Assembly: GCA_016182425.1 (NCBI GenBank)
Contig: JACPGP010000014.1
Location: 42,593 to 106,592, forward strand
DNA from: Candidatus Levyibacteriota bacterium
Lineage (GTDB): Bacteria; Patescibacteria; Microgenomatia; Levybacterales; UBA12049
Length of the DNA stretch: 64,000 bases
Reading direction: 5' to 3'
Shown here one piece after another: positions 1 to 7,665 of the stretch. Every line of letters starts with the position of its first letter. The first letter of the stretch is position 1. A program made the position numbers and the translations under genes. The notes beneath the pieces were generated by a model that was given only the letters and a program-made list of their open reading frames with translations, did not search any database and was not told where the DNA came from.

Positions 1-699
1 CTTGGTACGCTTATGTACGCAATTATGCAGAAAGCTCTTAAATCATCACCGAAGCTCTATTGGGGGCCGTTGGTGCAAGATATGATAACACAGGCAAATG
101 AAAAGCATATTTTGTTTTACCTCTATGATAAAAACGCCCAAAGAGGCATAGAAGCGCTCAACGTTGCCGGAAGAATAAAGGAATTTGATGGTGATTACTT
201 CCATCTTAATCAAGCAAATTTAGGAGGCGCAAAATCTAACTTGTTTGTGAGAGAGTCTGTTACGCAAGACGTAAAGGTAGAAAGTGATGGGAAAATTATA
301 AAAACAGTTACAATTATCTACAAAAATCCCTATCCTCCGTCGGATTGTAATTTGGAACGGGGAAATTTGTGTCTCAACGGCATTCTTCGTAATTGGTTCC
401 GGGTGTATGTTCCCAAAGGAAGCAAGTTGGTAAACATGCAAGGTTCGGAGGTAAAAGTTTCTACCTATGAGGAATTAGGTAAAACAGTTTTTGAAGGATT
501 CTTAACTGTTCGTCCGCAGGGATCGGTTACGTTAACTTTTTCGTATACATTGCCGTTTAAGCTTGAATCGGGTTCGCCTCTGCCTCTTCTTATTCAAAAA
601 CAGCCGGGAACCACAACAAATGAGTACATAATTAAACTTAACGGTAAAGAAGTGGAAAAATTTCCTCTGCTGACAGATAAAGAGGTAACGCTTAGGTAG
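1..699 (+). CDS. DUF4012 family protein, C-terminal part (5' end outside window)
   Basis: The frame is open from the first base, with four sense codons (L-G-T-L) before the first Met at 13, so this is the tail of a longer gene. The piece GGAKSNLF near residue 72, following a segment beginning KHILFYLYD, resembles the conserved end of DUF4012 proteins, which are large membrane-anchored extracellular proteins common in Patescibacteria and of unknown function. The remainder is beta-rich and ends in an Ig-like stretch. No membrane segment lies in this portion. Only six bases separate it from recO. Family assignment is from memory of the pattern and the function is unknown. Confidence 0.75.
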   Translation, partial: LGTLMYAIMQKALKSSPKLYWGPLVQDMITQANEKHILFYLYDKNAQRGIEALNVAGRIKEFDGDYFHLNQANLGGAKSNLFVRESVTQDVKVESDGKIIKTVTIIYKNPYPPSDCNLERGNLCLNGILRNWFRVYVPKGSKLVNMQGSEVKVSTYEELGKTVFEGFLTVRPQGSVTLTFSYTLPFKLESGSPLPLLIQKQPGTTTNEYIIKLNGKEVEKFPLLTDKEVTLR

Positions 700-705
700 T
701 AAACA

Positions 706-1248
706 ATGAGGAATTTTAAGGTAGAAGGGATTATAATTAAGCGCCGTAATATCAATGAGGCAGATAGGTTATTGACTGTTTTTTCGAAAGGATATGGAAA
801 GATACAAGCAAAAGCAGTCGGTGTTAGACGAGTGACTAGCCGCAGGTCTTCTCATGTAGAGCTTCTTAATTACGCAAAGATGACCCTTTACAAAGGGAAA
901 AGCCTGCCGCTTGTAGTTGAGGCAGAGGCAATATGCGATTATGCTTTCTTAAAAAAGAATCTTAGGATGGTTGGTATTGCCTACCATATTTGTGAGCTTA
1001 TTGATAGCTTATGTGCGGAAAATCAGGAGAACACCAGTGTATTTTTATTGCTTTTACAAACTCTTGATGATCTTTCAAAAGGTAAAGATGCAAAGCAAAC
1101 TGTTCATGTGTTTGAAAAAATGTTACTTTCACATCTTGGATTTTTTTCAAACTTTCCTCTTGTTAAAGCTATCGATACTCACGTAGTAATCGAGGAGATC
1201 CTTGAGCGCAAACTTAAAACAACATCACTTTTGCCACATTTCCTCTAG
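706..1248 (+). CDS. recO: DNA repair protein RecO, short form
   Basis: RecO helps load RecA on single-stranded DNA with RecF and RecR. The N-terminal OB-fold is clear: VEGIIIKRRNINEADRLLTV, then FSKGYGKIQAKAVGVRR and a SRRSSHVELLNYAKMTLYKGK strand region. A helical segment (LRMVGIAYHICELIDSL) follows. At 180 residues it is about 60 shorter than usual RecO and lacks the C-terminal part that carries a Cys-type zinc site in many homologues. The ATG at 706 lies six bases after the upstream stop, so the two are probably co-transcribed. Identity is good; whether the short form is fully active is not visible. Confidence 0.82.
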   Translation: MRNFKVEGIIIKRRNINEADRLLTVFSKGYGKIQAKAVGVRRVTSRRSSHVELLNYAKMTLYKGKSLPLVVEAEAICDYAFLKKNLRMVGIAYHICELIDSLCAENQENTSVFLLLLQTLDDLSKGKDAKQTVHVFEKMLLSHLGFFSNFPLVKAIDTHVVIEEILERKLKTTSLLPHFL

Positions 1249-1261
1249 ACAATTTTTTTGC

Positions 1262-1267
1262 TATCAT
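1262..1267 (+). promoter_or_regulatory. Probable -10 box of glyS (leaderless geometry)
   Basis: TATCAT lies eight bases before the ATG at 1276, which places the expected transcription start on or next to the start codon. No good -35 hexamer is seen at the proper distance, so this rests on the -10 and the matching spacing at other unit heads in the window. Confidence 0.4.
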
Positions 1268-1275
1268 GTGTTCAT

Positions 1276-2580
1276 ATGGATAATTTAATGGATAAGTTAG
1301 TAGCCCTTTGTAAGAGGCGCGGTTTTATTTTTCCAGGGAGCGAGCTTTATGGCGGATTGAATGGGACATGGGATTTGGGACCATTAGGTGTTTTGCTGGC
1401 TCAAAATATAAAACATGAATGGTGGAAAAGTGTAGTTTTGAAACGAGAAGATGTTGTCGGGCTTGACTCATCAATTCTACACCATCCAAAAGTCTGGGAA
1501 GCCTCGGGCCACGTTGCCTCTTTTACAGATCCTCTGATTGAGTGCAAAGTGTGTCACGAGCGGTTTCGGGCAGATCACAAAGATCAAATTGCAAAGCACG
1601 AAAAAGCCCATCCCAATCCTGCCTGGACAGATATAAAGTCATTTAACCTAATGTTTAAGACTTTCCTTGGGCCAATTGATGATGAAAAAAATAAAACCTA
1701 TCTTAGGCCGGAAACAGCTCAAGGTATTTTTATAAACTTTAAAAACGTTGTTGAGACATCAAGAGTAAAAATCCCTTTTGGTATAGCACAAATTGGCAAA
1801 GGGTTTCGAAACGAGATCACAACAGGCAATTTTTTGTTTAGGGTTAGGGAATTTGAAATGATGGAGCTTGAGTTTTTCGTAAAGCCGGGAACAGATAAAA
1901 AATGGCATGATCTATGGAAGCAAGAACGTTACAATTGGTGGTTGCGTTTGGGGATAAGAAAAGAAAATATTAAACTTGTCGATCTTCCCAGAGAGGATAT
2001 TGCACACTATTCAAAAGGCACCACAGAAGTGTGGTATAACTGGCCATTTATGAGTTTTGGTGAACTTGAGGGAATTGCAAATAGAGGAGATTATGATTTA
2101 TCGCAACAGGCAAAATACTCTGGTCGTGATCTTTCCTATTTTGATCAGAAAGACAATGAAAGATACATTCCATACGTGATTGAGCCATCTGTTGGAATAG
2201 GACGGGCTATGTTGGCATTTTTAATTGACGCTTACTATGAAGAAGAAAAAAGAGTTGTTTTAAGACTTCATCCAAAACTGTCTCCTATAAAAATTGCAGT
2301 ATTTCCGCTTCTTGGTAATAAAAACGAATTAATCACAAAAGCGAAAGATTTATACAAAACACTAAAAACTTCCTTTGAGGGGGAAGTTGCGTTTGATGAT
2401 AGAGGAAATATTGGTAAAAGATATCTATATCAGGATGAAATTGGCACTCCTTGGTGTGTAACAGTGGATTTTGATACACTCAAAGACAACACAGTAACGG
2501 TTAGAGATCGAAATAGTACCAAGCAGGAAAGAGTTGCAATAGGAGACATGTTGACATTCTTCACGCGATTGCTACAATAA
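1276..2580 (+). CDS. glyS: Glycyl-tRNA synthetase, class II homodimeric type
   Basis: Charges tRNA-Gly with glycine in the cytoplasm. The N-terminal ELYGGLNGTWDLGPLG segment, a Cys pair in CKVCHERF (near residue 92), motif 2 KGFRNEIT followed by FRVREFEMMELEFF, and motif 3 GIGRAMLAFL are typical of the single-chain alpha2 GlyRS, followed by the anticodon-binding domain. The frame opens at a TTG at 1258, but ATG 1276 (MDNLMDKL) is preferred: it gives the usual N-terminus and fits a -10 box at 1262-1267. Another in-frame ATG is at 1288. About 434 residues, normal for the compact bacterial form. Confidence 0.93.
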   Translation: MDNLMDKLVALCKRRGFIFPGSELYGGLNGTWDLGPLGVLLAQNIKHEWWKSVVLKREDVVGLDSSILHHPKVWEASGHVASFTDPLIECKVCHERFRADHKDQIAKHEKAHPNPAWTDIKSFNLMFKTFLGPIDDEKNKTYLRPETAQGIFINFKNVVETSRVKIPFGIAQIGKGFRNEITTGNFLFRVREFEMMELEFFVKPGTDKKWHDLWKQERYNWWLRLGIRKENIKLVDLPREDIAHYSKGTTEVWYNWPFMSFGELEGIANRGDYDLSQQAKYSGRDLSYFDQKDNERYIPYVIEPSVGIGRAMLAFLIDAYYEEEKRVVLRLHPKLSPIKIAVFPLLGNKNELITKAKDLYKTLKTSFEGEVAFDDRGNIGKRYLYQDEIGTPWCVTVDFDTLKDNTVTVRDRNSTKQERVAIGDMLTFFTRLLQ

Positions 2581-2595
2581 AAAAGATAACATTTT

Positions 2596-3075
2596 ATGCA
2601 GCAGAAAAAAATAATTATTGCCGCAGCACTAGTTTTACTTCTCATTCTTTTTGGTTTAGGATATTTTCTCTATTCTCCTAGGACTTCACAGTCTCCGCAA
2701 GAAACGCCACAAGATGAAGAACAACAGCAAGAAGAGGTGGTTATTCCAACAATAAGCCCTGATAATCTTGGATTAACATTTGTCGCAAGAAACGACAAAA
2801 AGGCAGTAAAATTTGCCATAACAGAAATAAAAGATATTCAAGCAGTTGATTACGAAGTGTCTTATTTGGCAGAAGGAAATATTCCTCGGGGCGCGATAGG
2901 ACATATTGAAGTAAAACCAACGGACCAGAAAATCGGGACAAATTACATCGATCTTGGTACGTGTTCGTCTGGAAAATGCAAGTATGACCAAGGCGTTACC
3001 TTAGTAAAACTCATTTTGAAAATAACAAAAATAAATGGAAAGATCTATTCCGCAGAAAAAACCCTAGAACTTTAA
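2596..3075 (+). CDS. Membrane-anchored hypothetical protein
   Basis: A 159-residue protein with one N-terminal membrane helix (IIIAAALVLLLILFGLGYFL, residues 6-25) and no lipobox Cys. A Gln/Glu/Pro-rich linker (residues 30-52) leads to an outside domain of about 105 residues that is rich in beta strands and holds one Cys pair (CSSGKC, near residue 128). The architecture suggests a small surface domain tethered to the membrane. I do not recognise the family. It sits 15 bases after glyS and before the mraZ promoter, so it probably closes the glyS unit. Confidence 0.6.
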   Translation: MQQKKIIIAAALVLLLILFGLGYFLYSPRTSQSPQETPQDEEQQQEEVVIPTISPDNLGLTFVARNDKKAVKFAITEIKDIQAVDYEVSYLAEGNIPRGAIGHIEVKPTDQKIGTNYIDLGTCSSGKCKYDQGVTLVKLILKITKINGKIYSAEKTLEL

Positions 3076-3096
3076 CCCATTTTAAATCTACCCATT

Positions 3097-3119
3097 GTGT
3101 TTTTGTGGCCACAAAACAC
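3097..3119. repeat. Inverted repeat upstream of mraZ
   Basis: Twelve bases ending in TGTGG (3097-3108) face their near-perfect complement starting CCACA (3109-3119), with one extra T. Centred on GGCC, it leaves only a tiny RNA loop and no T run follows, so it is a poor terminator candidate. It could be a protein-binding palindrome between the preceding unit and the mraZ promoter. Confidence 0.35.
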
Positions 3120-3168
3120 TATTTTGGGTATTTTACCTCTTGACAAACAAATAGAAATTATTCCAAAA

Positions 3169-3193
3169 TGGTATAAAGTGGGAAAAAGTGGGA
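3169..3193 (+). promoter_or_regulatory. mraZ promoter with MraZ-box operator repeats
   Basis: An extended -10, TGG-TATAAA (3169-3177), is followed at once by two exact copies of GTGGGA at 3178-3183 and 3188-3193, ten bases apart. MraZ is known to bind TGGGN repeats with ten-base periodicity at its own promoter, so these are its probable operator, overlapping the expected start site. A degenerate third copy may sit at 3168-3173. A consensus TTGACA at 3140-3145 is too far (26 bases) from this -10, but would pair with the weaker CAAAAT at 3164-3169. Confidence 0.7.
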
Positions 3194-3206
3194 TAAAGGC
3201 AGGAAT

Positions 3207-3644
3207 ATGTTACTTGGACAGTTTGAGGGAAAAATTGATGAAAAAGGACGAACTGCTTTCCCTAAAAAATTACGGGAGGTCCTGGGCGACAAACTCATTA
3301 TTACATTTGGATATGAAAATTCGCTTACTGTCGTATCCGAAGTTGGGTGGAGAGGGTTGCTTGAGGGAACAGAAGGGAAACCGTTTATCCAAAAAGAAGC
3401 AAGGGAAACGCAAAGATTTTTACTTGGAGGAGCAAGTTTTGTGGAGCTCGATAGCAAAGGCAGGTTTATATTACCTTTCTACTTACGACAATTTGCAAAA
3501 ATTGCGCAGGAGATTATATTCATAGGATTGTCGCGATACATTGAGATTTGGGATAAGGAGCACTGGGTAAAATACAGAGAGAACCTTGAAAAAAACATAG
3601 ATACAATTGCGAAACGATTGATTGAGGGCGAACAAAAAACGTAA
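3207..3644 (+). CDS. mraZ: Transcriptional regulator MraZ
   Basis: AbrB/SpoVT-fold DNA-binding regulator that heads the division and cell wall cluster. Both tandem signature blocks are present: an N-terminal block starting LLGQFEGKIDEKGRTAFPKK (residue 2), and a second block starting FVELDSKGRFILPFYLR (near residue 77) that carries the DxKGRxxLP core. At 145 residues it has normal length. It is followed six bases later by rsmH, the standard order. Two GTGGGA boxes in its own promoter suggest autorepression. Confidence 0.93.
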   Translation: MLLGQFEGKIDEKGRTAFPKKLREVLGDKLIITFGYENSLTVVSEVGWRGLLEGTEGKPFIQKEARETQRFLLGGASFVELDSKGRFILPFYLRQFAKIAQEIIFIGLSRYIEIWDKEHWVKYRENLEKNIDTIAKRLIEGEQKT

Positions 3645-3650
3645 ATCCTA

Positions 3651-4523
3651 ATGGATACGTATCACAAATCGGTTCTTTTACAAGAAGTTTTATCGTTTCT
3701 TAAAGTTGAGGGTGGAAAAAAATACATTGACGCAACATTGGGTGGAGGAGGACATACAAAAAAGATTTTAGAGCTGGGTGGAGAGGTGTTGAGTATAGAT
3801 GTTGATCAAGATGCTATAGATTACGTTAGATCAAAGATCAAAGATTTAGGACGATTAACACTGGTACGGGGGAATTTTAAGGATATTGGGGAGATTGCAC
3901 GTTTACATGGGTTTGAGAAAGTAGCGGGAATTCTATTTGATTTAGGAGTATCAAGTCATCAATTAGATACAGCTTCCCGCGGTTTTAGCTTTCAGAAAGA
4001 AGGCCCACTCGATATGCGAATGGACAAAAACCTTTCTCTGAAAGCGGCTGATCTTATTAATGTTTTAACGAAAGGAGAGCTCTATGAGCTTTATCGTAGA
4101 TTGGGTGAGGAGCGTCATGCTCGCGCCATTGCTTCGGCTGTTGTTAGCGCCCGTCAAATAAAGCCGATTGCAACAACAACAGAACTGGCAAAAATAGTGC
4201 AGCTTGGCGCGCCTAAAAAATTTTCGAATATAAACCAGGCAACAAAAGTTTTTCAAGCATTGCGTATAGCAGTGAATGATGAATTAAACAGTCTTGAGGT
4301 TACTTTGCCAAAATCTCTGGATTTGCTTGAAAAAGAGGGAAGATTGGTAGTTATTTCTTTTCATTCCCTGGAAGATCGAATTGTAAAAAATGCATTTCGT
4401 TTCTTTTCGAATGCGAAAAAAGGAAAAATAATTACCAAAAAACCGATAACACCAAACTGGGAAGAGATTAAAAAAAACAAAAGGAGCAGGAGCGCCAGGA
4501 TGCGCGTATTTGAAAAATTATAA
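3651..4523 (+). CDS. rsmH: 16S rRNA (cytosine-1402-N4) methyltransferase
   Basis: SAM-dependent methylation of C1402 in the 16S rRNA decoding centre. The N-terminal DTYHKSVLLQEVL, the SAM loop DATLGGGGHT (residues 27-36), the DLGVSSHQLD motif near residue 99, FSFQKEGPLDMRMD, and the C-terminal ISFHSLEDRIVKN and RSRSARMRVFEK are all hallmarks of RsmH/MraW. Length (290 residues) is close to the usual 300-315. It lies between mraZ and ftsL as in most bacteria. Confidence 0.95.
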   Translation: MDTYHKSVLLQEVLSFLKVEGGKKYIDATLGGGGHTKKILELGGEVLSIDVDQDAIDYVRSKIKDLGRLTLVRGNFKDIGEIARLHGFEKVAGILFDLGVSSHQLDTASRGFSFQKEGPLDMRMDKNLSLKAADLINVLTKGELYELYRRLGEERHARAIASAVVSARQIKPIATTTELAKIVQLGAPKKFSNINQATKVFQALRIAVNDELNSLEVTLPKSLDLLEKEGRLVVISFHSLEDRIVKNAFRFFSNAKKGKIITKKPITPNWEEIKKNKRSRSARMRVFEKL

Positions 4524-4534
4524 TTAAGGAAGAT

Positions 4535-4819
4535 ATGAAAAAACAACATATTATAGTAACAATTGTTTTTTTACTGATTATTTCTCTTTCTATTTTGCAA
4601 GTGGTTGTTTCCAACAGTCTTTCTATCACCGGTATCACACTTTCTCGTTTAGAAACGGAGTTAACAAACTACCAGAGAGAAAACGCGCTTCTTAGAGAAA
4701 AGATGCTACTGAATACTTCTCTTACGCAGATAGCCTCAAAAGCCGCCACGCTTGGATTCGAAGAGGGAAAGTCACAAATTGTGGTTGGTTCGCTATTGCC
4801 TATTGCGCTTCGGCCATGA
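4535..4819 (+). CDS. ftsL: FtsL-like division protein
   Basis: A 94-residue bitopic protein: short basic cytoplasmic start, one membrane helix (residues 6-26), then a coiled-coil region (LSRLETELTNYQRENALLREKM) and a C-terminal ASKAATLGFEEG stretch as in FtsL/DivIC proteins. These bridge the Z ring to FtsQ and the FtsWI synthase. Sequence alone would be weak evidence, but its place between rsmH and ftsI, with a 4-base overlap into ftsI, makes FtsL the best call. Confidence 0.72.
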   Translation: MKKQHIIVTIVFLLIISLSILQVVVSNSLSITGITLSRLETELTNYQRENALLREKMLLNTSLTQIASKAATLGFEEGKSQIVVGSLLPIALRP

Positions 4820-6495
4820 CAGCCAGACTGCGTTTTACTTTCTTTTTTATAGTTTTTAGCTTCCTAGTTATTATCGGAAGGCTTTTTTACTGGCAGATTG
4901 TGAAGGCGGAGGAACTATCGCTTCTTGGACAATCGCAGTATGACGCCTTTGTAAAGATAACACCCAAAAGAGGAGAAATAAAAACCTCGGATGGATTTCC
5001 TATTGTGGCAAACAAGGTCTCGTTTTTGGTTTTTGCGACTCCCAAAGAGGTAAAAGAAAAGAATAAAACAATTGATTTTATTTCCTCACTTTTAACCATT
5101 GATAGTGCAACAATCAGCGCTCAACTTTCCCTTCCTCGATTTTGGGTTCCGCTAAAAACAGGTGTTGATAATGCCACGAAAGAAATGATAGAGAAAACAA
5201 GAATTGCGGGTATTGGTTTTGAACCACAGTTTACACGTCTTTATCCCGAAAGCTCAATGGCAGCCCATCTTATCGGATTTGTTGGAAAAGATGAGAATGG
5301 GGAAGATAAAGGATATTTTGGTTTAGAGGGATTCTATAATAGACAATTAAGAGGAAAATCGGGTATGGCGGTGCAGGCACGAGATGCGCTGGGTCGGCCA
5401 ATTTTGTCTAGAATGAGTGGCAAGACAGGAGCGATTGATGGAAGGTCTTTTATAGTAAATATTGATAGGGCAATACAGTTTATTGCAGAAAAGAGGTTAA
5501 AAAAAGGAATAGAAAGATATCAGGCAAGTGGGGGTATGGTTGGTATTCTTGATCCGAAAACCGGTAATGTGCTAGCTATGGCTTCTTACCCTTCATTTGA
5601 TCCAAAGACATACTGGGAATTTTCAGAAGATGTATACAAAAATCCTTTTATTTCAAATCTCTACGAACCAGGATCAACATTTAAAGCGTTGGTAATGGCC
5701 TCTGCTTTGGATGGTAAAGTTGTGAAACCAGAAACAAAATGCCCAGTCTGCGGCGGGCCGGTAAATTTAGGAGGATATGAAATAAGAACCTGGAACAATA
5801 AATATTATCAGAATTCAACCATGACTGATGTGATCATGCACTCAGATAACATAGGCATGGTCTACGCTGGGAGTATGCTTGGTATTGATCGTTTGCTTTC
5901 ATATCTTAACAAGTTTGGTATAGGGCAGCTAACAGGAATTGATTTGCAGGGCGAGGTGGCACCCAACTTGCGTTCGGCTGATAAGTGGTATCCACTAGAT
6001 ATTGCAACACTCTCTTTTGGTCAAGGAATATCGGTAACGCCTATTGAGTTACTTTCTGGTTTTTCGGCAATTGCCAATGAGGGCAGGCGCATGGAGCCAC
6101 ATGTTGTTGCAAAAATTCAAACACCAGAGGGAGAGACGATAGTAATACCGCCAAAAGTTTTGGAGCAGCCGATTTCTCCTACAACGGCCAAAGTGATGAC
6201 TGAAATGTTGATTAATGCTGTGTCAAATGGAGAGGCAAAATGGGCAAGGCCAAAGGGATATCGCATTGCAGGTAAAACTGGCACGTCACAAATACCTATT
6301 GCAGGACATTACGATCCAGATAAAACCATTGCATCCTTTATCGGGTTTGCACCAGCAGATGACCCCAAATTCTCGATGTTGGTGATTGTAGATCGTCCCA
6401 CAACCTCAATCTACGGTTCCGAAACCGCCGCACCCATCTTTTTTGACATCGCCCGTGACCTTTTAACCTACTACAACATCCCCCCAACAGAATAA
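4816..6495 (+). CDS. ftsI: Peptidoglycan D,D-transpeptidase (class B PBP, FtsI type)
   Basis: Cross-links peptide stems of septal peptidoglycan together with FtsW. One N-terminal membrane helix (residues 7-26) is followed by the PBP dimerisation domain starting KRGEI. The transpeptidase domain has all three catalytic motifs: STFK with the nucleophile Ser at about 287, SDN at about 343 and KTGT at about 487. No PASTA repeats follow. At 559 residues it is a typical class B enzyme. It overlaps the ftsL stop by four bases, which suggests coupled translation. Confidence 0.92.
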   Translation: MTARLRFTFFFIVFSFLVIIGRLFYWQIVKAEELSLLGQSQYDAFVKITPKRGEIKTSDGFPIVANKVSFLVFATPKEVKEKNKTIDFISSLLTIDSATISAQLSLPRFWVPLKTGVDNATKEMIEKTRIAGIGFEPQFTRLYPESSMAAHLIGFVGKDENGEDKGYFGLEGFYNRQLRGKSGMAVQARDALGRPILSRMSGKTGAIDGRSFIVNIDRAIQFIAEKRLKKGIERYQASGGMVGILDPKTGNVLAMASYPSFDPKTYWEFSEDVYKNPFISNLYEPGSTFKALVMASALDGKVVKPETKCPVCGGPVNLGGYEIRTWNNKYYQNSTMTDVIMHSDNIGMVYAGSMLGIDRLLSYLNKFGIGQLTGIDLQGEVAPNLRSADKWYPLDIATLSFGQGISVTPIELLSGFSAIANEGRRMEPHVVAKIQTPEGETIVIPPKVLEQPISPTTAKVMTEMLINAVSNGEAKWARPKGYRIAGKTGTSQIPIAGHYDPDKTIASFIGFAPADDPKFSMLVIVDRPTTSIYGSETAAPIFFDIARDLLTYYNIPPTE

Positions 6496-6512
6496 TTTCT
6501 TCTCAAAAACGG

Positions 6513-6518
6513 TATAAT
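6513..6518 (+). promoter_or_regulatory. Probable -10 box of murE (leaderless geometry)
   Basis: A perfect TATAAT seven bases before the murE ATG (6526). The only gap of note in this part of the cluster (30 bases) lies here, so a secondary promoter inside the cluster is plausible. No clear -35 is visible. Confidence 0.5.
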
Positions 6519-6525
6519 AGAGCCT

Positions 6526-7665
6526 ATGTGGCAAGATGTTAAGAATGTACATCACTTTTTTAGTTCTGTTTTGGCAAATGTTTGGTATGGGTTTCCCTCA
6601 AAAAAACTGACTGTTATTGGTGTTACGGGGACAGATGGAAAGACGACAACAGTTAATCTTATCTATCACATCTTAAAAAATGTAGGATACGAGGTTTCAA
6701 TGATTTCATCGGTGGGCGCAGTTATCAATGGTAAAAAATATGATATAGGGTTTCATGTGACCACGCCATCAGCTTGGCAGATACAAAAATTTTTAACAAA
6801 AGCAAAAGGGTGTTTAATACTTGAAGTTACTTCACACGCGCTTGATCAATACCGGGTGTGGGGTATAGATTTTGCAGTTGGGGTTTTGACTAATATAACT
6901 AATGAGCACTTGGATTATCACAAAAGCTACGATAACTACGTGAGGACAAAAGTTCGGCTGCTTAAGAAAGCAAAAATTGCCGTAGTAAATAGGGATGACG
7001 ACTCCTATGGAGTGATTTCCAATAAATTTATAACGTACGGAATCAAAAATAAGGCTGATGTAACGCCTAAAGTTTTTCCATTCAAAACTAAGTTGATTGG
7101 AGATTTTAATAAATATAATATTTTGGCTGCGGTTACAGCTTGTCGCCAACTTGGGGTTTCCGATGATAAAATACGCTATGCTATCGAAACATTTACGTTA
7201 CCTGTTGGTAGAGCAGAGGTGATGCATGAGGATAATTTTACGGTAATGATTGATTTTGCTCATACACCAAATGCCCTGGAGCAGATACTGCGATCCTTAA
7301 GACCTGAAATTAAGGGGAGAATTATTCATGTCTTTGGAAGTGCTGGAGAAAGAGACAGACAAAAACGACCCAAAATGGGTGAAGTGTCGGCAAAGTACGC
7401 CGATGTTATTGTTTTGACAGCTGAAGATCCAAGATCAGAATCAATGGAAAAAATTATGGAGGATATAGAGCTGGGAATTCAGAATAAAACCGTGATAAAG
7501 ATTACAGACAGACAGGAGGCGATAACGGCTGCAATTAAGATGGCAAAGAAGGGAGATTTTGTTTTATTAACAGGAAAAAGCCATGAGCAGTCAATGAATT
7601 ATGGAAAAGGCGAGGAGCCATGGAATGAATTTGATGCAGTAAAACAAGCATTAAAAGAATTATGA
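6526..7665 (+). CDS. murE: UDP-MurNAc-dipeptide ligase (MurE), short N-terminus
   Basis: ATP-dependent addition of the third stem amino acid. The P-loop GVTGTDGKTTT (near residues 32-42), TTP, LEVTSHALDQYRV and LTNITNEHLDYH are specific to MurE within the Mur ligases. The substrate loop reads EDPR (residues 300-303). DNPR is the meso-diaminopimelate signature and DDPR is known from Thermotoga, so the conserved Arg is suggestive, but the amino acid added cannot be stated. At 379 residues it is about 100 shorter than usual because the N-terminal UDP-binding domain is reduced to about 25 residues. It overlaps murC by four bases. Confidence 0.88.
   Translation: MWQDVKNVHHFFSSVLANVWYGFPSKKLTVIGVTGTDGKTTTVNLIYHILKNVGYEVSMISSVGAVINGKKYDIGFHVTTPSAWQIQKFLTKAKGCLILEVTSHALDQYRVWGIDFAVGVLTNITNEHLDYHKSYDNYVRTKVRLLKKAKIAVVNRDDDSYGVISNKFITYGIKNKADVTPKVFPFKTKLIGDFNKYNILAAVTACRQLGVSDDKIRYAIETFTLPVGRAEVMHEDNFTVMIDFAHTPNALEQILRSLRPEIKGRIIHVFGSAGERDRQKRPKMGEVSAKYADVIVLTAEDPRSESMEKIMEDIELGIQNKTVIKITDRQEAITAAIKMAKKGDFVLLTGKSHEQSMNYGKGEEPWNEFDAVKQALKEL

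Noticed and set aside
3097..3119. Inverted repeat as an intrinsic terminator
   Set aside because: Centred on GGCC with almost no loop and no following T run.
3140..3177. TTGACA at 3140 paired with TATAAA at 3172
   Set aside because: The 26-base spacing is too long for a standard sigma-70 type promoter; the extended -10 is preferred.
3097..3525. 142-codon plus-strand frame overlapping mraZ
   Set aside because: Out of frame with the clear mraZ gene and starting within the inverted repeat.
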